From Microvirga rosea (GTDB lineage Bacteria; Pseudomonadota; Alphaproteobacteria; Rhizobiales; Beijerinckiaceae): a DNA stretch of 64,000 bases. The stretch spans positions 1 through 64,000 of the forward strand of contig NZ_JAJDOP010000002.1 of NCBI RefSeq assembly GCF_020595095.1, written 5' to 3'. Of this stretch, positions 18,768 through 27,692 are shown one piece after another. Positions within the stretch are counted from its first letter, which is position 1. Each line of letters opens with the position of its first letter. The position numbers and the translations under genes are program-made. The notes under the pieces are model-generated. The model was not told the origin of the DNA, made no database searches, and saw only the letters and a program-made list of their open reading frames with translations.

Positions 18768-21473
18768 ATGTCAGACAGCCGTTCAGCTTCCGACCAACGC
18801 CCTTCGCCGGACGCTCTGCTTCAGGCAGCCCGGCAGGAGAGCCGTGGCCGTCTCAAAATCTTCCTCGGCGCCGCGCCCGGTGTCGGCAAGACCTACGAGA
18901 TGTTGCAGGAGGCGGCGGCCAAACGGCGGGAGGGCGCGGACGTCGTCATCGGAGTGGTCGAGACCCACGGTCGCCAGGAGACGCAGGCGCTGGTGAAGGG
19001 GTTCGAGATCGTGCCGAGGCAGGTGCGCGACTACAAGGGTCACCGTCTCGAGGAGATGGATCTCGACGCCGTTCTGAAGCGTCGGCCCGCGCTCGTCCTC
19101 GTGGACGAGTTGGCCCACACAAATGCCGGGGGAAACCGGCATCCCAAACGCTACATGGACGTGGAGGAGCTTCTCGCGGCAGGGATTGACGTGTTCACCA
19201 CAATGAACGTCCAGCATGTCGAGAGCCTGAATGACGTGGTCGCGCAGATCACCCGCATCCGCGTGCGCGAGACCGTCCCGGACGCAATCCTGGAGCGCGC
19301 GGACGATATCCAAGTCATCGACATCACGCCCCAGGACCTGATTCAGAGGCTCAACGAAGGCAAGGTCTACGTTCCGCAGACGGCACAGCGCGCCGTGGCC
19401 CACTACTTCTCGCCTGGCAATCTGACGGCCCTGCGGGAGCTGGCCCTTCGGCGCACGGCCCAGCGGGTGGATGCGCAGCTCCTGAACCATATGCAGGCCA
19501 ACGCGATCCCTGGACCCTGGGCCGCCGGGGAACGGATCCTGGTCTGCGTCGACGATACCCTCGGCAGCGAGGCCCTGGTCCGCTATGCCCGCCGCATGAC
19601 CGAGCGGCTTCAGGCGCCCTGGACGGTGCTGCACGTGGAGACGGCGGCGTCCCTCCGGCGTCCCGATACCGCGAGCGACCGGATCAGCGAGATGCTGCGC
19701 CTTGCCGAACGCTTGGGCGGCGAAGCAGTGACAATTCCCGGTCGCGATGTGGCCAGCGAAGTCATCCGTTATGCCGAGACCCACAACGCGACCCATATCA
19801 TCATCGGCAAACCTGCCAAGTCACGCTTCCAGGAAATGATCCAGGGCTCTGTCGCCCATGACATCATCCGGCAGGCCGGAGACATAAGCGTCCACGTCAT
19901 TGCGCTCCGCGACGAGCAGGAACAGTCCATGCGGCAGCGTCGTCTTCTGCCCGTACATACGGAACGTGACGCGCGCGCCTATCTTGCGAGTACGGCCTTC
20001 GTTCTCGGAGCCCTCGTCTTGGGCATCGTCCTTGACCGTTTCATGGACGTCCAGAATATTGCCCTGGTCTTCCTGACGGCAATCCTCGGCGCGTCTGTCA
20101 CGTTCGGCCTCTGGCCAGGTCTTTATGCCAGCATCATGAGCGTGCTGGCATTCAACTTCTTCTTCCTGCCACCCGTCCGGACCTTCACCATCGCCGATCC
20201 CGAGAACATCTTCGCCTTCTTTTTCTTCCTGCTCGTCGCCCTCATCGCCAGCAATCTGACGGCCCGGGTGCGCAGCCAGGCGATCGTCGCGCGCCAGCGC
20301 GCCAAGACCACAGACGATCTCTATCTCTTCAGCCGCAAGCTCTCGACCGTCGGCTCCCTGGACGATCTTCTGTGGGCGACATCGTTCCAGATCGCTTCGA
20401 TGCTCAAGGTCCGCGTCGTCGTCCTGATGCCGGAACATGGTCGACTGGAACTGAAGTCCGGCTATCCGCCGGAGGATGTGCTCGACGAGGCCGACCTAGG
20501 CGCCGCCAAGTGGGCCTTCGAACATGATCGCGAGACAGGGCGTGGCTCCGACACGCTCCCGGGAGCCAAACGCCTTTTCATTCCGATGCGGACGAGCCGG
20601 GGGACGGTGGGCGTGATCGGCATTGACCGCGACAAGCCAGGTATCCTTCTCTCGCCCGAGCAGCGGCGCCTGTTCCATGCCCTCGCCGATCAGGCCGCGC
20701 AGGCCGCGGAACGCATCCGTCTGGTTGACGATGTGGACCGCGCCCGCCTTGCAGCCGAGTCGGATCGCCTGAGGTCCGCGCTCCTGACGTCCATCTCCCA
20801 TGACCTGAAGACCCCGTTGGCTGCGATCATCGGCGCGGCGGGAACGCTAAAGGGCTATTCGGCAGACTTGGACGAGGAATCCAAGGAGGACCTGCTCGCG
20901 ACCGTGCAGGACGAGGCGGAAAGGCTGAACCGTTTCATCGCCAATCTGCTCGATATGACACGCCTGGAGGCTGGGGCTATCGCTCCGAACATCGCGCTCA
21001 ATGACCTGAGCGACATGCTCGGCGCTGCCCTCCAGCGTGCGCGCAAGGTCCTGTCGAATGACCGGGTCGAACTTCACCTCGCCGCCAACTTGCCCATGGT
21101 CGCCGTCGACCCGGTGCTGTTCGAGCAGGTCCTCTTCAACCTGCTCGATAATGCGGCCAAGTACTCGCCGCCGCAAGCAATCGTCCTGATCCAGGCATGG
21201 GAGGAATTGGGAAGCATTGTCCTCCAGGTCCTGGACGAAGGAGACGGCATTCCGGAAGAGGATGTCGAGAGGATCTTCGACAAGTTCTACCGTGCGCGGA
21301 AGGGCGACCGCGTCAGGGCTGGAACCGGCCTGGGTCTGCCGATCTGTCGTGGCTTTATCGAAGCCATGGGAGGAACGATCGTGGCCTTGAACCGCACCGA
21401 CCGAAAGGGAGCGGTCTTCACGGTAAGACTGCCGGTTCCAGATCAAGGAAAATTGGAGCAAGACGTGGCATGA
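18768..21473 (+). CDS. kdpD: Sensor histidine kinase KdpD
   Basis: 901 residues, typical length. Domains in order: KdpD sensor domain with Walker A GAAPGVGKT (34-42) and VLVDELAHTNAGG; a universal-stress-like domain (about 250-370); four transmembrane helices (about 400-500); a GAF-like region; HisKA with phospho-acceptor His about 678 in SISHDLKTPLAA; and HATPase with NLLDNAAKYSPP and GTGLGLPICRGFIEA. It senses K+ limitation or salt and phosphorylates KdpE. It overlaps kdpE by 4 bp. Confidence 0.98.
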   Translation: MSDSRSASDQRPSPDALLQAARQESRGRLKIFLGAAPGVGKTYEMLQEAAAKRREGADVVIGVVETHGRQETQALVKGFEIVPRQVRDYKGHRLEEMDLDAVLKRRPALVLVDELAHTNAGGNRHPKRYMDVEELLAAGIDVFTTMNVQHVESLNDVVAQITRIRVRETVPDAILERADDIQVIDITPQDLIQRLNEGKVYVPQTAQRAVAHYFSPGNLTALRELALRRTAQRVDAQLLNHMQANAIPGPWAAGERILVCVDDTLGSEALVRYARRMTERLQAPWTVLHVETAASLRRPDTASDRISEMLRLAERLGGEAVTIPGRDVASEVIRYAETHNATHIIIGKPAKSRFQEMIQGSVAHDIIRQAGDISVHVIALRDEQEQSMRQRRLLPVHTERDARAYLASTAFVLGALVLGIVLDRFMDVQNIALVFLTAILGASVTFGLWPGLYASIMSVLAFNFFFLPPVRTFTIADPENIFAFFFFLLVALIASNLTARVRSQAIVARQRAKTTDDLYLFSRKLSTVGSLDDLLWATSFQIASMLKVRVVVLMPEHGRLELKSGYPPEDVLDEADLGAAKWAFEHDRETGRGSDTLPGAKRLFIPMRTSRGTVGVIGIDRDKPGILLSPEQRRLFHALADQAAQAAERIRLVDDVDRARLAAESDRLRSALLTSISHDLKTPLAAIIGAAGTLKGYSADLDEESKEDLLATVQDEAERLNRFIANLLDMTRLEAGAIAPNIALNDLSDMLGAALQRARKVLSNDRVELHLAANLPMVAVDPVLFEQVLFNLLDNAAKYSPPQAIVLIQAWEELGSIVLQVLDEGDGIPEEDVERIFDKFYRARKGDRVRAGTGLGLPICRGFIEAMGGTIVALNRTDRKGAVFTVRLPVPDQGKLEQDVA

Positions 21474-22162
21474 CCGCATCCAGCATCAAGGTCCTCGTGG
21501 TTGACGACGAACCGCCGATCCGGCGGCTCCTGCGCGCCGGGCTGACCACGCAGGACTACGACGTCCGCGAAGCCGGCAGCGTAGAGGAGGCGCTCCGATC
21601 CATCAGAGACGGTGCCCCGGACGTGATGCTGCTCGATCTCGGCCTTCCGGACCGCAACGGCATGGACCTGCTGGCCGAACTCCAAGGCGACGGCGCGCCT
21701 TTCCCTATCGTCATCCTGTCGAGCCGCGCCGATGAGGCTGGCATTGTCCAAGCCTTGGAATTGGGCGCGGACGACTACATCACCAAGCCGTTTGGCATGA
21801 AGGAGGTGATCGCTCGCCTCCGCGTCGCCATCCGCCACCGCTTGCAGCAGCAGGGTGAGCGGCCGATCTTCCAGGTTGGCGGGCTGAAGGTAGATCTTGT
21901 GCGCAGGATCGTGACGGTCCATGACCAGGAGGTGAAGCTTTCGCCACGCGAGTACGACATCCTGCGTATCCTCGTTCAGCATGCCGGCAAGGTCCTGACA
22001 CATCGCTTCATCATCCACGCAGTCTGGGGAGGCATCGCGGAGGCCCAGAATCTGAGGGTCCATATCCGCCAACTGCGCCAGAAGATCGAAGACGATCCTG
22101 AGCAGCCTGCTCTCATTCACACAGAGACCGGCGTCGGCTATCGCCTTCAGGCACCGGACTGA
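21470..22162 (+). CDS. kdpE: Response regulator KdpE
   Basis: 230 residues. The receiver domain has acidic DDE (12-14), phospho-acceptor Asp56 in MLLDLGLPDRNG and the conserved Lys in DDYITKPFG. The C-terminal winged helix (OmpR/PhoB type) has VKLSPREYDILRILVQHAGK, VLTHRFIIHAVWG, RVHIRQLRQKIE and TETGVGYRL. It activates kdpFABC. The ATG overlaps the kdpD stop (ATGA), indicating coupled translation. Confidence 0.98.
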   Translation: MTASSIKVLVVDDEPPIRRLLRAGLTTQDYDVREAGSVEEALRSIRDGAPDVMLLDLGLPDRNGMDLLAELQGDGAPFPIVILSSRADEAGIVQALELGADDYITKPFGMKEVIARLRVAIRHRLQQQGERPIFQVGGLKVDLVRRIVTVHDQEVKLSPREYDILRILVQHAGKVLTHRFIIHAVWGGIAEAQNLRVHIRQLRQKIEDDPEQPALIHTETGVGYRLQAPD

Positions 22163-22203
22163 CCCAAACGGCCTGCCCTATTGAAAATAAACTCAAGGCA
22201 ATC

Positions 22204-22668
22204 ATGAGGATCGAAGAGTTTTTGCAGCTGGCCAACGTGATCATCGATCTGCAGGCCCACCGCAAGGAAGACATTCTTGAGGAGCTCGCACGAAGGGCGG
22301 GCGCGGGGCTTCACCGGGATTGGCAGACACTGTTGAAGGCGATGTACGCGCGTGAGGCCTTGGGTACGACCGGGGTGGGCGATGGAATTGCGATCCCGCA
22401 TGTCCGTCTTGACGGCATCGATAGGCCGTTCGGGATCCTTGCCCGCCTGAAGCGGCCCATCGAGTTCGAGGCGGTTGACGCGAAGCCAGTGGATATCCTG
22501 TTCTTCCTCGTGCTGCCACATATGGTGCCGCGTGGAGAGCAACTGAGTGCGCTAGCCTGCGTGGCGCGCCGCCTGCGCGAGCAGAATACGGTGGGGGCCA
22601 TCCGGCGAGCACCTGACGCCGAAACCGCCTATCATGCGATCGTCAGCCCATCCCGCAGGTCTTTGTGA
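22204..22668 (+). CDS. PTS EIIA (PtsN-like) protein next to kdpDE
   Basis: 154 residues, the usual size for EIIA-Ntr. The phosphorylatable histidine is His66 in GDGIAIPHVRLDG. Other family segments: ILEELARRAG, LLKAMYAREALGTTGVG, PVDILFFLVLP and ALACVARRLRE. In E. coli unphosphorylated PtsN binds KdpD and stimulates kdp expression, and the location 41 bp after kdpE suggests the same link here. A separate housekeeping ptsN would normally sit near rpoN, so this may be a dedicated paralogue. Confidence 0.9.
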   Translation: MRIEEFLQLANVIIDLQAHRKEDILEELARRAGAGLHRDWQTLLKAMYAREALGTTGVGDGIAIPHVRLDGIDRPFGILARLKRPIEFEAVDAKPVDILFFLVLPHMVPRGEQLSALACVARRLREQNTVGAIRRAPDAETAYHAIVSPSRRSL

Positions 22669-23049
22669 CATCTCTCGATCTGCGGGCTTGGCGCCCTGCC
22701 GACCCATTATACGCCGATCCCTAAAATACCAACTCGATTGGCCGACAGCCTGACATCGGACTTGTTATGTGCAGAGGCAACAAGCCCGCTATCCGGATCC
22801 ACGAACTCTGCCGCTGTTGAACAGGACGCGGGAGATGGCGGCTCATGCATTCCCTAAAACCGGAACATAACAAGAATAACGGACGCAGGCAGGGACAGGG
22901 AAAAGCCGCTGCGAGGCGGCTACGAATTGTTTACAATCAAAGGCGCAACATGCGGGTGGGCGCGTTGTGTATCAGCCCGATAGGTCCCCCCCGACCTATG
23001 AGAAGCGTCCCCAGCTGGGAGCTGCATTCTCCTGGCTGGGGATCGATTT
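22669..23049. other. Non-coding stretch without recognised features
   Basis: About 380 bp after the PtsN-like gene. No open frame here looks protein-like, and no strong terminator hairpin was seen. It is less GC-rich in places (around 22840-22960) and leads into the decayed transposase segment. Confidence 0.5.
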
Positions 23050-23235
23050 GCTAGGGTCAGGCCTGATTTGCCGAGCCAGGGGATGACTGCCGCGGCCATG
23101 CCGATCGCTCTGAAGAAGGTATGCGCAGCGGTCAAAGCGAATGGCGAGTCCGTGCCAATCTTCGAGCTGTGCGAACATGTTCTGGATCCTGTGGCGCTCC
23201 ACCCACAAAACCGCCCCATGCTGCAATAGCAACCG
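23050..23235 (-). mobile_element. Remnant of an IS5-type transposase C-terminus
   Basis: On the reverse strand one frame gives LLLQHGAVLWVERHRIQNMF and AQLEDWHGLAIRFDRC (about 23232-23122). After a frame change near 23124 the next frame continues AHTFFRAIGMAAAVIPWL (about 23126-23060). This matches the HR-EN-FARLKDWRRIATRYDRC...FLSAIAIAA-VIFWL end of IS5-family transposases. Only the last ~60 residues remain, with at least one frameshift; no terminal inverted repeat pair was identified. Confidence 0.6.
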
Positions 23236-23284
23236 GCGAAACGACCAGGCCACGAGCGCAAGACGACCAAGCCACGAGCGCAAG

Positions 23285-23818
23285 ATGTTCAGACCCGAAG
23301 AGATTCTTATCGTGACCGGAACCCCTGGTTCAGGCAAAACGACTGCCGCGAACAGCATTGCGCAGCTGTCCGGCAGCCCGAAGGTCCACCTGCATTCGGA
23401 CGAATTCTGGCATTTCATCAAAGCAGGCTCGATTCCACCGTGGCATCCCGAGGCCCACCGCCAGAATGCAACAGTGATCGACGTACTGGCCGGGGCTGCT
23501 GCCCGCTATGCGAAGGGCGGCTACTTCGTACTGGTGGATGGCATCATTGGGCCTTGGTTCCTAGACGCGTTCCGAAATACCGGAGCGGTCCTGCACTATG
23601 TGATCCTTCGTCCGGATCTGGAGGAGGCGATCAGACGATGCCGCGAACGAGGCGGTGACACCCTTTCAGATCCGGTTGCAATTTCTGCGCTGCACCAGCA
23701 GTTCGGGAATTTGGGCGCATTGGAGCGCCATGCGCTGTCGGTGGCAGGCCTGAGCGCTGACGAAACCTGCGATGCAATCGGCAAGGCGGTGGAAAGCGGA
23801 CGCTTCCGGCTGAGGTAG
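23285..23818 (+). CDS. P-loop kinase-like ATPase
   Basis: 177 residues from ATG 23285. Walker A GTPGSGKTT lies at about 11-19 and is followed by LHSDEFWHFIKAG, a zeta-toxin/AAA_33-like substrate loop. A hydrophobic beta strand ending in D (YFVLVDGIIGPWF) may be the Walker B region, and a basic lid region ILRPDLEEAIRRCRERGG follows. These features fit small nucleotide or antibiotic kinases of the AAA_33 type. Substrate unknown. It is isolated between degenerate sequence on both sides. Confidence 0.8.
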   Translation: MFRPEEILIVTGTPGSGKTTAANSIAQLSGSPKVHLHSDEFWHFIKAGSIPPWHPEAHRQNATVIDVLAGAAARYAKGGYFVLVDGIIGPWFLDAFRNTGAVLHYVILRPDLEEAIRRCRERGGDTLSDPVAISALHQQFGNLGALERHALSVAGLSADETCDAIGKAVESGRFRLR

Positions 23819-24394
23819 ACCTGAAAGTGCTTGAGAAGAATGTCCGCTCAAGGGTCGAAGCCTTCATCCGACGCTTCCACTCGTTTTACAGGTCCTGAGC
23901 CAAGAAAGAAGATCTCTTCGAGTGCAGCAAAATCCGGTGCGGGTTCAGTATCGAGCTGGGGCTCGACACCCGCTGCAAGCAGGCCTCCGCTACGACGTGC
24001 AGGATCTAGAAGCTTGGATCGATAACCTCGGCAATGGCGGGGACAAGAGAACTAAAGAATGGCTGGCAGCTCTCAATGACGGAAAAGATGAAGGTTCCGG
24101 GCATCAAGGCATGCGCGTCGAAAGGGGCGGTCTCGTCACCCTCTATCGAGAGATCGGCCGTTTCGCTGGCCTCGCACACCGCACGAAGGAAGACCCATTC
24201 GGCGTCCTGGACTGGACCAAGCCCCTTCGTGACATGCCGCTGGACACGTGCACACGCGGCTCCGTGGCTGGACTACGCAACAAGGCGCATAAGCCTTCAG
24301 CCTTCCTGTTGAAAATGCCAGCCACCCACATCCCTGGGCTCGATCTGGCGATGGAAGCCCAAGTGTCCGCTTGTTTGTTGACTGGTATGGAGCG
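23819..24394. other. Gene-poor stretch; possible HTH/excisionase-like remnant
   Basis: No convincing intact gene. A plus-strand frame from 23922 to 24419 contains LQAGLRYDVQDLEAWIDNLG (about 23975-24035). This resembles the RYR-DLEAWI end of excisionase-type helix-turn-helix domains, but the rest of the frame does not look like a protein. I regard it as a possible relic only. Confidence 0.25.
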
Positions 24395-24643
24395 TCAGTG
24401 CGGTTGCTGTGTGAACTGAACAGCTTCCAAGAACGGAAACTCCAGGACAATCTCACCGGCCTCGTCTATTACCTCGATATGACAGGTCGACCAGTTTACC
24501 GGCTTGGAAAACTCAGTGGCCATGAGGTCCTGAGCCATCGCCTTGGCCGCCTCCCACGCCTCACTCGCATTGGGGAAAACTTGTCCCTCAGGGTCGCTGA
24601 TGAGGTGTTCACCGATATGCACATTGAAGAAATAGCGAGACAT
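24395..24643 (-). CDS. DUF6894 family small protein
   Basis: 82 residues from ATG 24643 (MSRYFFNVHIGEHLISDPEG). The N-terminal RYFF-V--G---I-D-EG pattern, the central SEAWEAAKAMAQDL helix and the IEVIDEAGEIVLEFPF strand are typical of DUF6894, a family of small soluble proteins abundant in Hyphomicrobiales. Function unknown. Confidence 0.8.
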   Translation of the reverse strand: MSRYFFNVHIGEHLISDPEGQVFPNASEAWEAAKAMAQDLMATEFSKPVNWSTCHIEVIDEAGEIVLEFPFLEAVQFTQQPH

Positions 24644-24657
24644 GGCGTTACCTCGGG

Positions 24658-24777
24658 TCATCGGTTCAGGCTGCGGCTTGGCATATAGTTTCGCCGCACC
24701 CAAAGCCCAAGAGCCAGAATAAGGACCTGATAAATAATGACGGTCGTGAGGAGTCCGTTGAATGTTTCAGCCGGCAA
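24658..24777 (-). CDS. Possible 39-residue membrane peptide
   Basis: TTG start at 24777, stop at 24658, 14 bp before the DUF6894 start on the same strand. One hydrophobic helix (FNGLLTTVIIYQVLILALGL) is followed by WVRRNYMPSRS, a positive-inside-like end. There is no clear ribosome-binding site, so it may be a remnant of a longer membrane protein rather than a gene. Confidence 0.25.
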   Translation of the reverse strand: MPAETFNGLLTTVIIYQVLILALGLWVRRNYMPSRSLNR

Positions 24778-25421
24778 CCCAGACGCCTCATAGGCATCGT
24801 TGCGATGCGCAACCGTCGCTATTGGCCGGAAAGGCCAAGCCCTATGGACGCCGAACGGCCAGGATCATACTTCCACTCATTACCTTCGGACATATCCGAG
24901 CAGAACCCGCTGCACAGCAACCTAGGCCGAGACTCTTCGGAATCGACCGGCAGAATGGGAGCATCGTTCTGGGAGTGGCCAGGCGTTTTTATAGGATTGG
25001 CGTTTTGGATCGCTGTCGGCTGCTTCGTCCCAAGCGTTGCTTGCTCTGGTCAAATTGTAGACGCAGCCGACCTTCTGTCGATTACCTGTACAGCCCCGGT
25101 CACTTCGAACCGATCTTGTGGTTTATCGCGTTGGCAATATTGTTCCTGTGAAACACATGCCGGTTGTAAACTGTCGAGCATTTACGGTTGCTATGCCATT
25201 GATGTGAACGGCGCCTGATGCGGTTCCTGTGTCGTCAGCGGCGTTGACGCTTCCGTAATGCCAGTCAAGATCGATGCCCTCAGCATTCCCCCCTTCGTCA
25301 AGAGGGCCGATAAGCCCGCAGAATTCGAAAGTTGCCGAAAAATCTTCTGACTATCAGACAGCGCATAAGTTGTGCCGAGAGTGCCGGGCCGTTATTCCTA
25401 TTCCGACAGGGATGAAATCCG
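24778..25421. other. Non-coding stretch
   Basis: About 640 bp without a credible gene. Plus-strand frames here are rich in Cys, Ser and Arg and lack family features. No repeats or RNA genes seen. Confidence 0.5.
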
Positions 25422-25937
25422 ATGATCCGAGTAGCGACGGCCGCCGATGCAGGAAACCTTGCGGCCTTATCCGTCCAGGTTTGGCTCCACACTTATGCAA
25501 AGCAGGGGCTCCGGAGCGCACTTTCCGACTATGTCTTGGAAGAGTTCACAGCTCAAAAGCTGGCGGCAAGCATCGACGACAAGAACCAGGTCTTCTTTGT
25601 TTATGAAGAGAATGCGCACCTTGTCGGCTATCTGAGGCTGCTTCTGAACTCGCCCTCTCCTACTGACCCGGAAGCCCGTGTCGAGATTGCCAGGCTTTAT
25701 GTTCAGGAGCACTTTCTCAGACGCGGCATCGGCAGAGCGCTCCTCCAACACATGTACGCGTACTGCGCGAGGTTTGAGATTCCCGGAGTCTGGCTTGCCG
25801 TCAATCACGAGAACACGCGGGCGATACGCTTTTACGAGCAGCATCGCTTTGAGCGGACGGGCTCGGCGTTTTTCCATCTGGACAATGAACGGCATGAGAA
25901 TTTCATTCTCTACAAGCCGGTCCCCTCGCCCGCCTGA
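25422..25937 (+). CDS. GNAT family N-acetyltransferase
   Basis: 171 residues. The acetyl-CoA-binding loop is at LYVQEHFLRRGIGRALLQHM (R-x-x-G-x-G/A type), followed by the VWLAVNHENTRAIRFYEQHR motif and FERTGSAFF. The substrate is not predictable. A good start context is present (AGGGATGAAATCCG before ATG). It is isolated and follows gene-poor sequence. Confidence 0.92.
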   Translation: MIRVATAADAGNLAALSVQVWLHTYAKQGLRSALSDYVLEEFTAQKLAASIDDKNQVFFVYEENAHLVGYLRLLLNSPSPTDPEARVEIARLYVQEHFLRRGIGRALLQHMYAYCARFEIPGVWLAVNHENTRAIRFYEQHRFERTGSAFFHLDNERHENFILYKPVPSPA

Positions 25938-26016
25938 GAGCAGGAAAACGCGACAAGCGAACGATGCCGCACGACGCTTGCCATCCCGACAAGAACGCCG
26001 ATCGAAGCAACGTGCC

Positions 26017-26835
26017 TTATGGGGTGCTTACCCGCTTCGTCTGCGAGGGTTGCGCCGAATAGTACTGGGCGACCTCGTCGATTTCCTCGGGGGTCATCTG
26101 GCGCGCGATATTGCGCATCTGCTGGCTGATGTCGTTACGCCGCGCTCCTGACGTGAAAGCTTCGAGCTGCGCTTTGATGTAGGCTGCCGATTGGCCCTCC
26201 AGCCACGGACTGCCGGCCTTGTTGTCGAGAGCTCCATGGCACGACCCGCACGAGGCGACATTGCGCAGCGGTGCTCCGTTCACGACGATCCGTGGCGCCG
26301 GCTTATCCTGTTCGGGATGGTAGGCCGGAAGACGCGGCAGGTAAGCGTAGTACGCTGAAAGGTCCACCATGTCCTGCTCGCTCAGCGGAACGGCGAACGG
26401 CGTCATGATCGCATTGACGCGAGCGCCCGTCTTGAAGTCCTTGAGCTGCTTGTAGATCGCGGGGGCGTATTGGCCCGCAAGGTTGGGAGAATCCGCCCGG
26501 CTGACTCCGACCGGGCCGTGCCAGATCGCGCATTGCTGCGCGAGGGTCGCGCCCCGTCCGATGGATTCCTGGCTCGGATTGCTCAGCATCGTCGCGGTTA
26601 CGACCACCGTGGAGAGCTTGAAGTCCGGCTGCACCGGGGCGGCGCTCGACCGCGTCAGTGGAACGCCCGCCGCGCTGCAGATCGCGTCCCAGATCCCCTC
26701 GAAAGTCACGTCACGCTGGGCGAAGGGCAGCTCGATGAGCCCGAGGATGGCGGTGAAAACGAACAGGCCCGCAGCGAGGCCCACGGCGCCAACGAACCAG
26801 CGGTTCTTCAACGAAAAGACGGAGTCCGTACTCAT
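26017..26835 (-). CDS. Di-haem-type cytochrome c with one damaged haem site
   Basis: 272 residues from ATG 26835. An N-terminal membrane anchor (about 15-36) is followed by two cytochrome c domains. The second has an intact haem motif (CGSCHG). In the first, the expected Cys-x-x-Cys-His reads CAIWHG, so the second Cys is Trp (codon TGG). Surrounding residues (SPNLAGQYAPAIYKQLKDFK, GARVNAIMTPFA) fit the electron-donating cytochrome found in haem-copper oxidase loci. Its start overlaps the end of a coxA-type fragment by 4 bp. Activity is doubtful. Confidence 0.8.
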   Translation of the reverse strand: MSTDSVFSLKNRWFVGAVGLAAGLFVFTAILGLIELPFAQRDVTFEGIWDAICSAAGVPLTRSSAAPVQPDFKLSTVVVTATMLSNPSQESIGRGATLAQQCAIWHGPVGVSRADSPNLAGQYAPAIYKQLKDFKTGARVNAIMTPFAVPLSEQDMVDLSAYYAYLPRLPAYHPEQDKPAPRIVVNGAPLRNVASCGSCHGALDNKAGSPWLEGQSAAYIKAQLEAFTSGARRNDISQQMRNIARQMTPEEIDEVAQYYSAQPSQTKRVSTP

Positions 26836-27250
26836 CGTTGCGCTCCCACGTAGACGGCCGGCACCGATGTTTTCGGCCGGACCAGAAGCTGCATGATCGG
26901 GAAACCGTAATTCGTAACCGTCAGGCCGACCATCAGTGCGACCCAAAGGGCATAGCCGTTGAGGGCAGCCGGAAGCGCCACAGGCGGATGGATGGCTGCG
27001 GCGAAGCGGTATTCGCCCGCGTCCACCTCAGGCGCCCGATGGCCCTGGAGCAGCACCACGAAGAACAGAACGCCGGAAGCCACCAGGATGAAACCGCCGA
27101 AGGCCGACATCGTCACCGACATCGCATCCGCCGCGAGCGCCGGGCTGCTGTAGTCGAAGAACGCCATGCGGCGCGGCGTGCCGAGAATGCCGACCCAGTG
27201 CCACGGGAACGTGGTCACGATCATGCCGATGAACCAGAGCCCCAGCTGGT
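26832..27250 (-). pseudogene. C-terminal fragment of haem-copper oxidase subunit I
   Basis: About 138 residues with no proper start. The sequence NQLGLWFIGMIVTTFPWHWV then GILGTPRRMAFFDYSSPALA and MSAFGGFILVASGVLFFVVL matches the last three or four helices of cytochrome c oxidase subunit I (ba3/caa3 type). The rest of the gene (haem and CuB ligands) is missing. Immediately upstream the sequence turns into the N-terminus of a cytochrome c in another frame, so this is a deletion remnant. Confidence 0.75.
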
Positions 27251-27462
27251 TTGCCTGCAAGGCATGGGAAGTACAGATCGTTCGTCCCCTGCCCCTGCGC
27301 GCCGTGACAGGGAGCGCAGCCGAGCACCCGAGCTGCCGGGGTATCGGGGGCGTGATCTGTCGTCTGTGCGAGGGCTGTCTCGGAAAGTGCTGAGCTGAGG
27401 ATGAGCCATCCGAGTGCGGAGAAGAGGGACAAACGGAGAAGGAGGGAGCAGCGGGATGGCAA
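27245..27462 (-). pseudogene. N-terminal fragment of a cytochrome c
   Basis: From 27462: a signal peptide (LLLRLSLFSALGWLILSSAL, then SETALAQ) and the first part of a c-type domain with intact haem motif (VLGCAPCHGAQGQGTNDLYF) and LAGKPAG. Homology stops at about 27245-27250, where the reading frame runs into antisense-like nonsense and the oxidase subunit I fragment begins in a different frame. The C-terminal half, with the axial Met region, is gone. Confidence 0.7.
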
Positions 27463-27692
27463 CGTGACGATCTGCTGTAATCTTCCAGCGCAGACCTACG
27501 TGATCGTAGGGTTCACCGACCCACTGACAACCCCTGATGCAACCGTCGCGACTGCAAATCGATCAAAGTCGTGCGCAGGCTCCACCTCCGGCTTGGTTCG
27601 GACAAGCCCTGCCCGGCTGTCGTCGACCGTTGTTCGAAACGAGGAAAAAACTCGCTCGAATGTTCGTCACGAAGCCGCCGTGAAAGATGGTT
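27463..27692. other. Intergenic region without recognised features
   Basis: About 230 bp between the broken cytochrome locus and the end of the MerR-ATPase gene. It probably holds the former promoter of the oxidase locus. Nothing specific identified. Confidence 0.4.

Noticed and set aside
24805..25218. 137-codon plus frame with a hydrophobic stretch
   Set aside because: Rich in Cys/Ser/Arg, no ribosome-binding site and no family pattern; probably chance.
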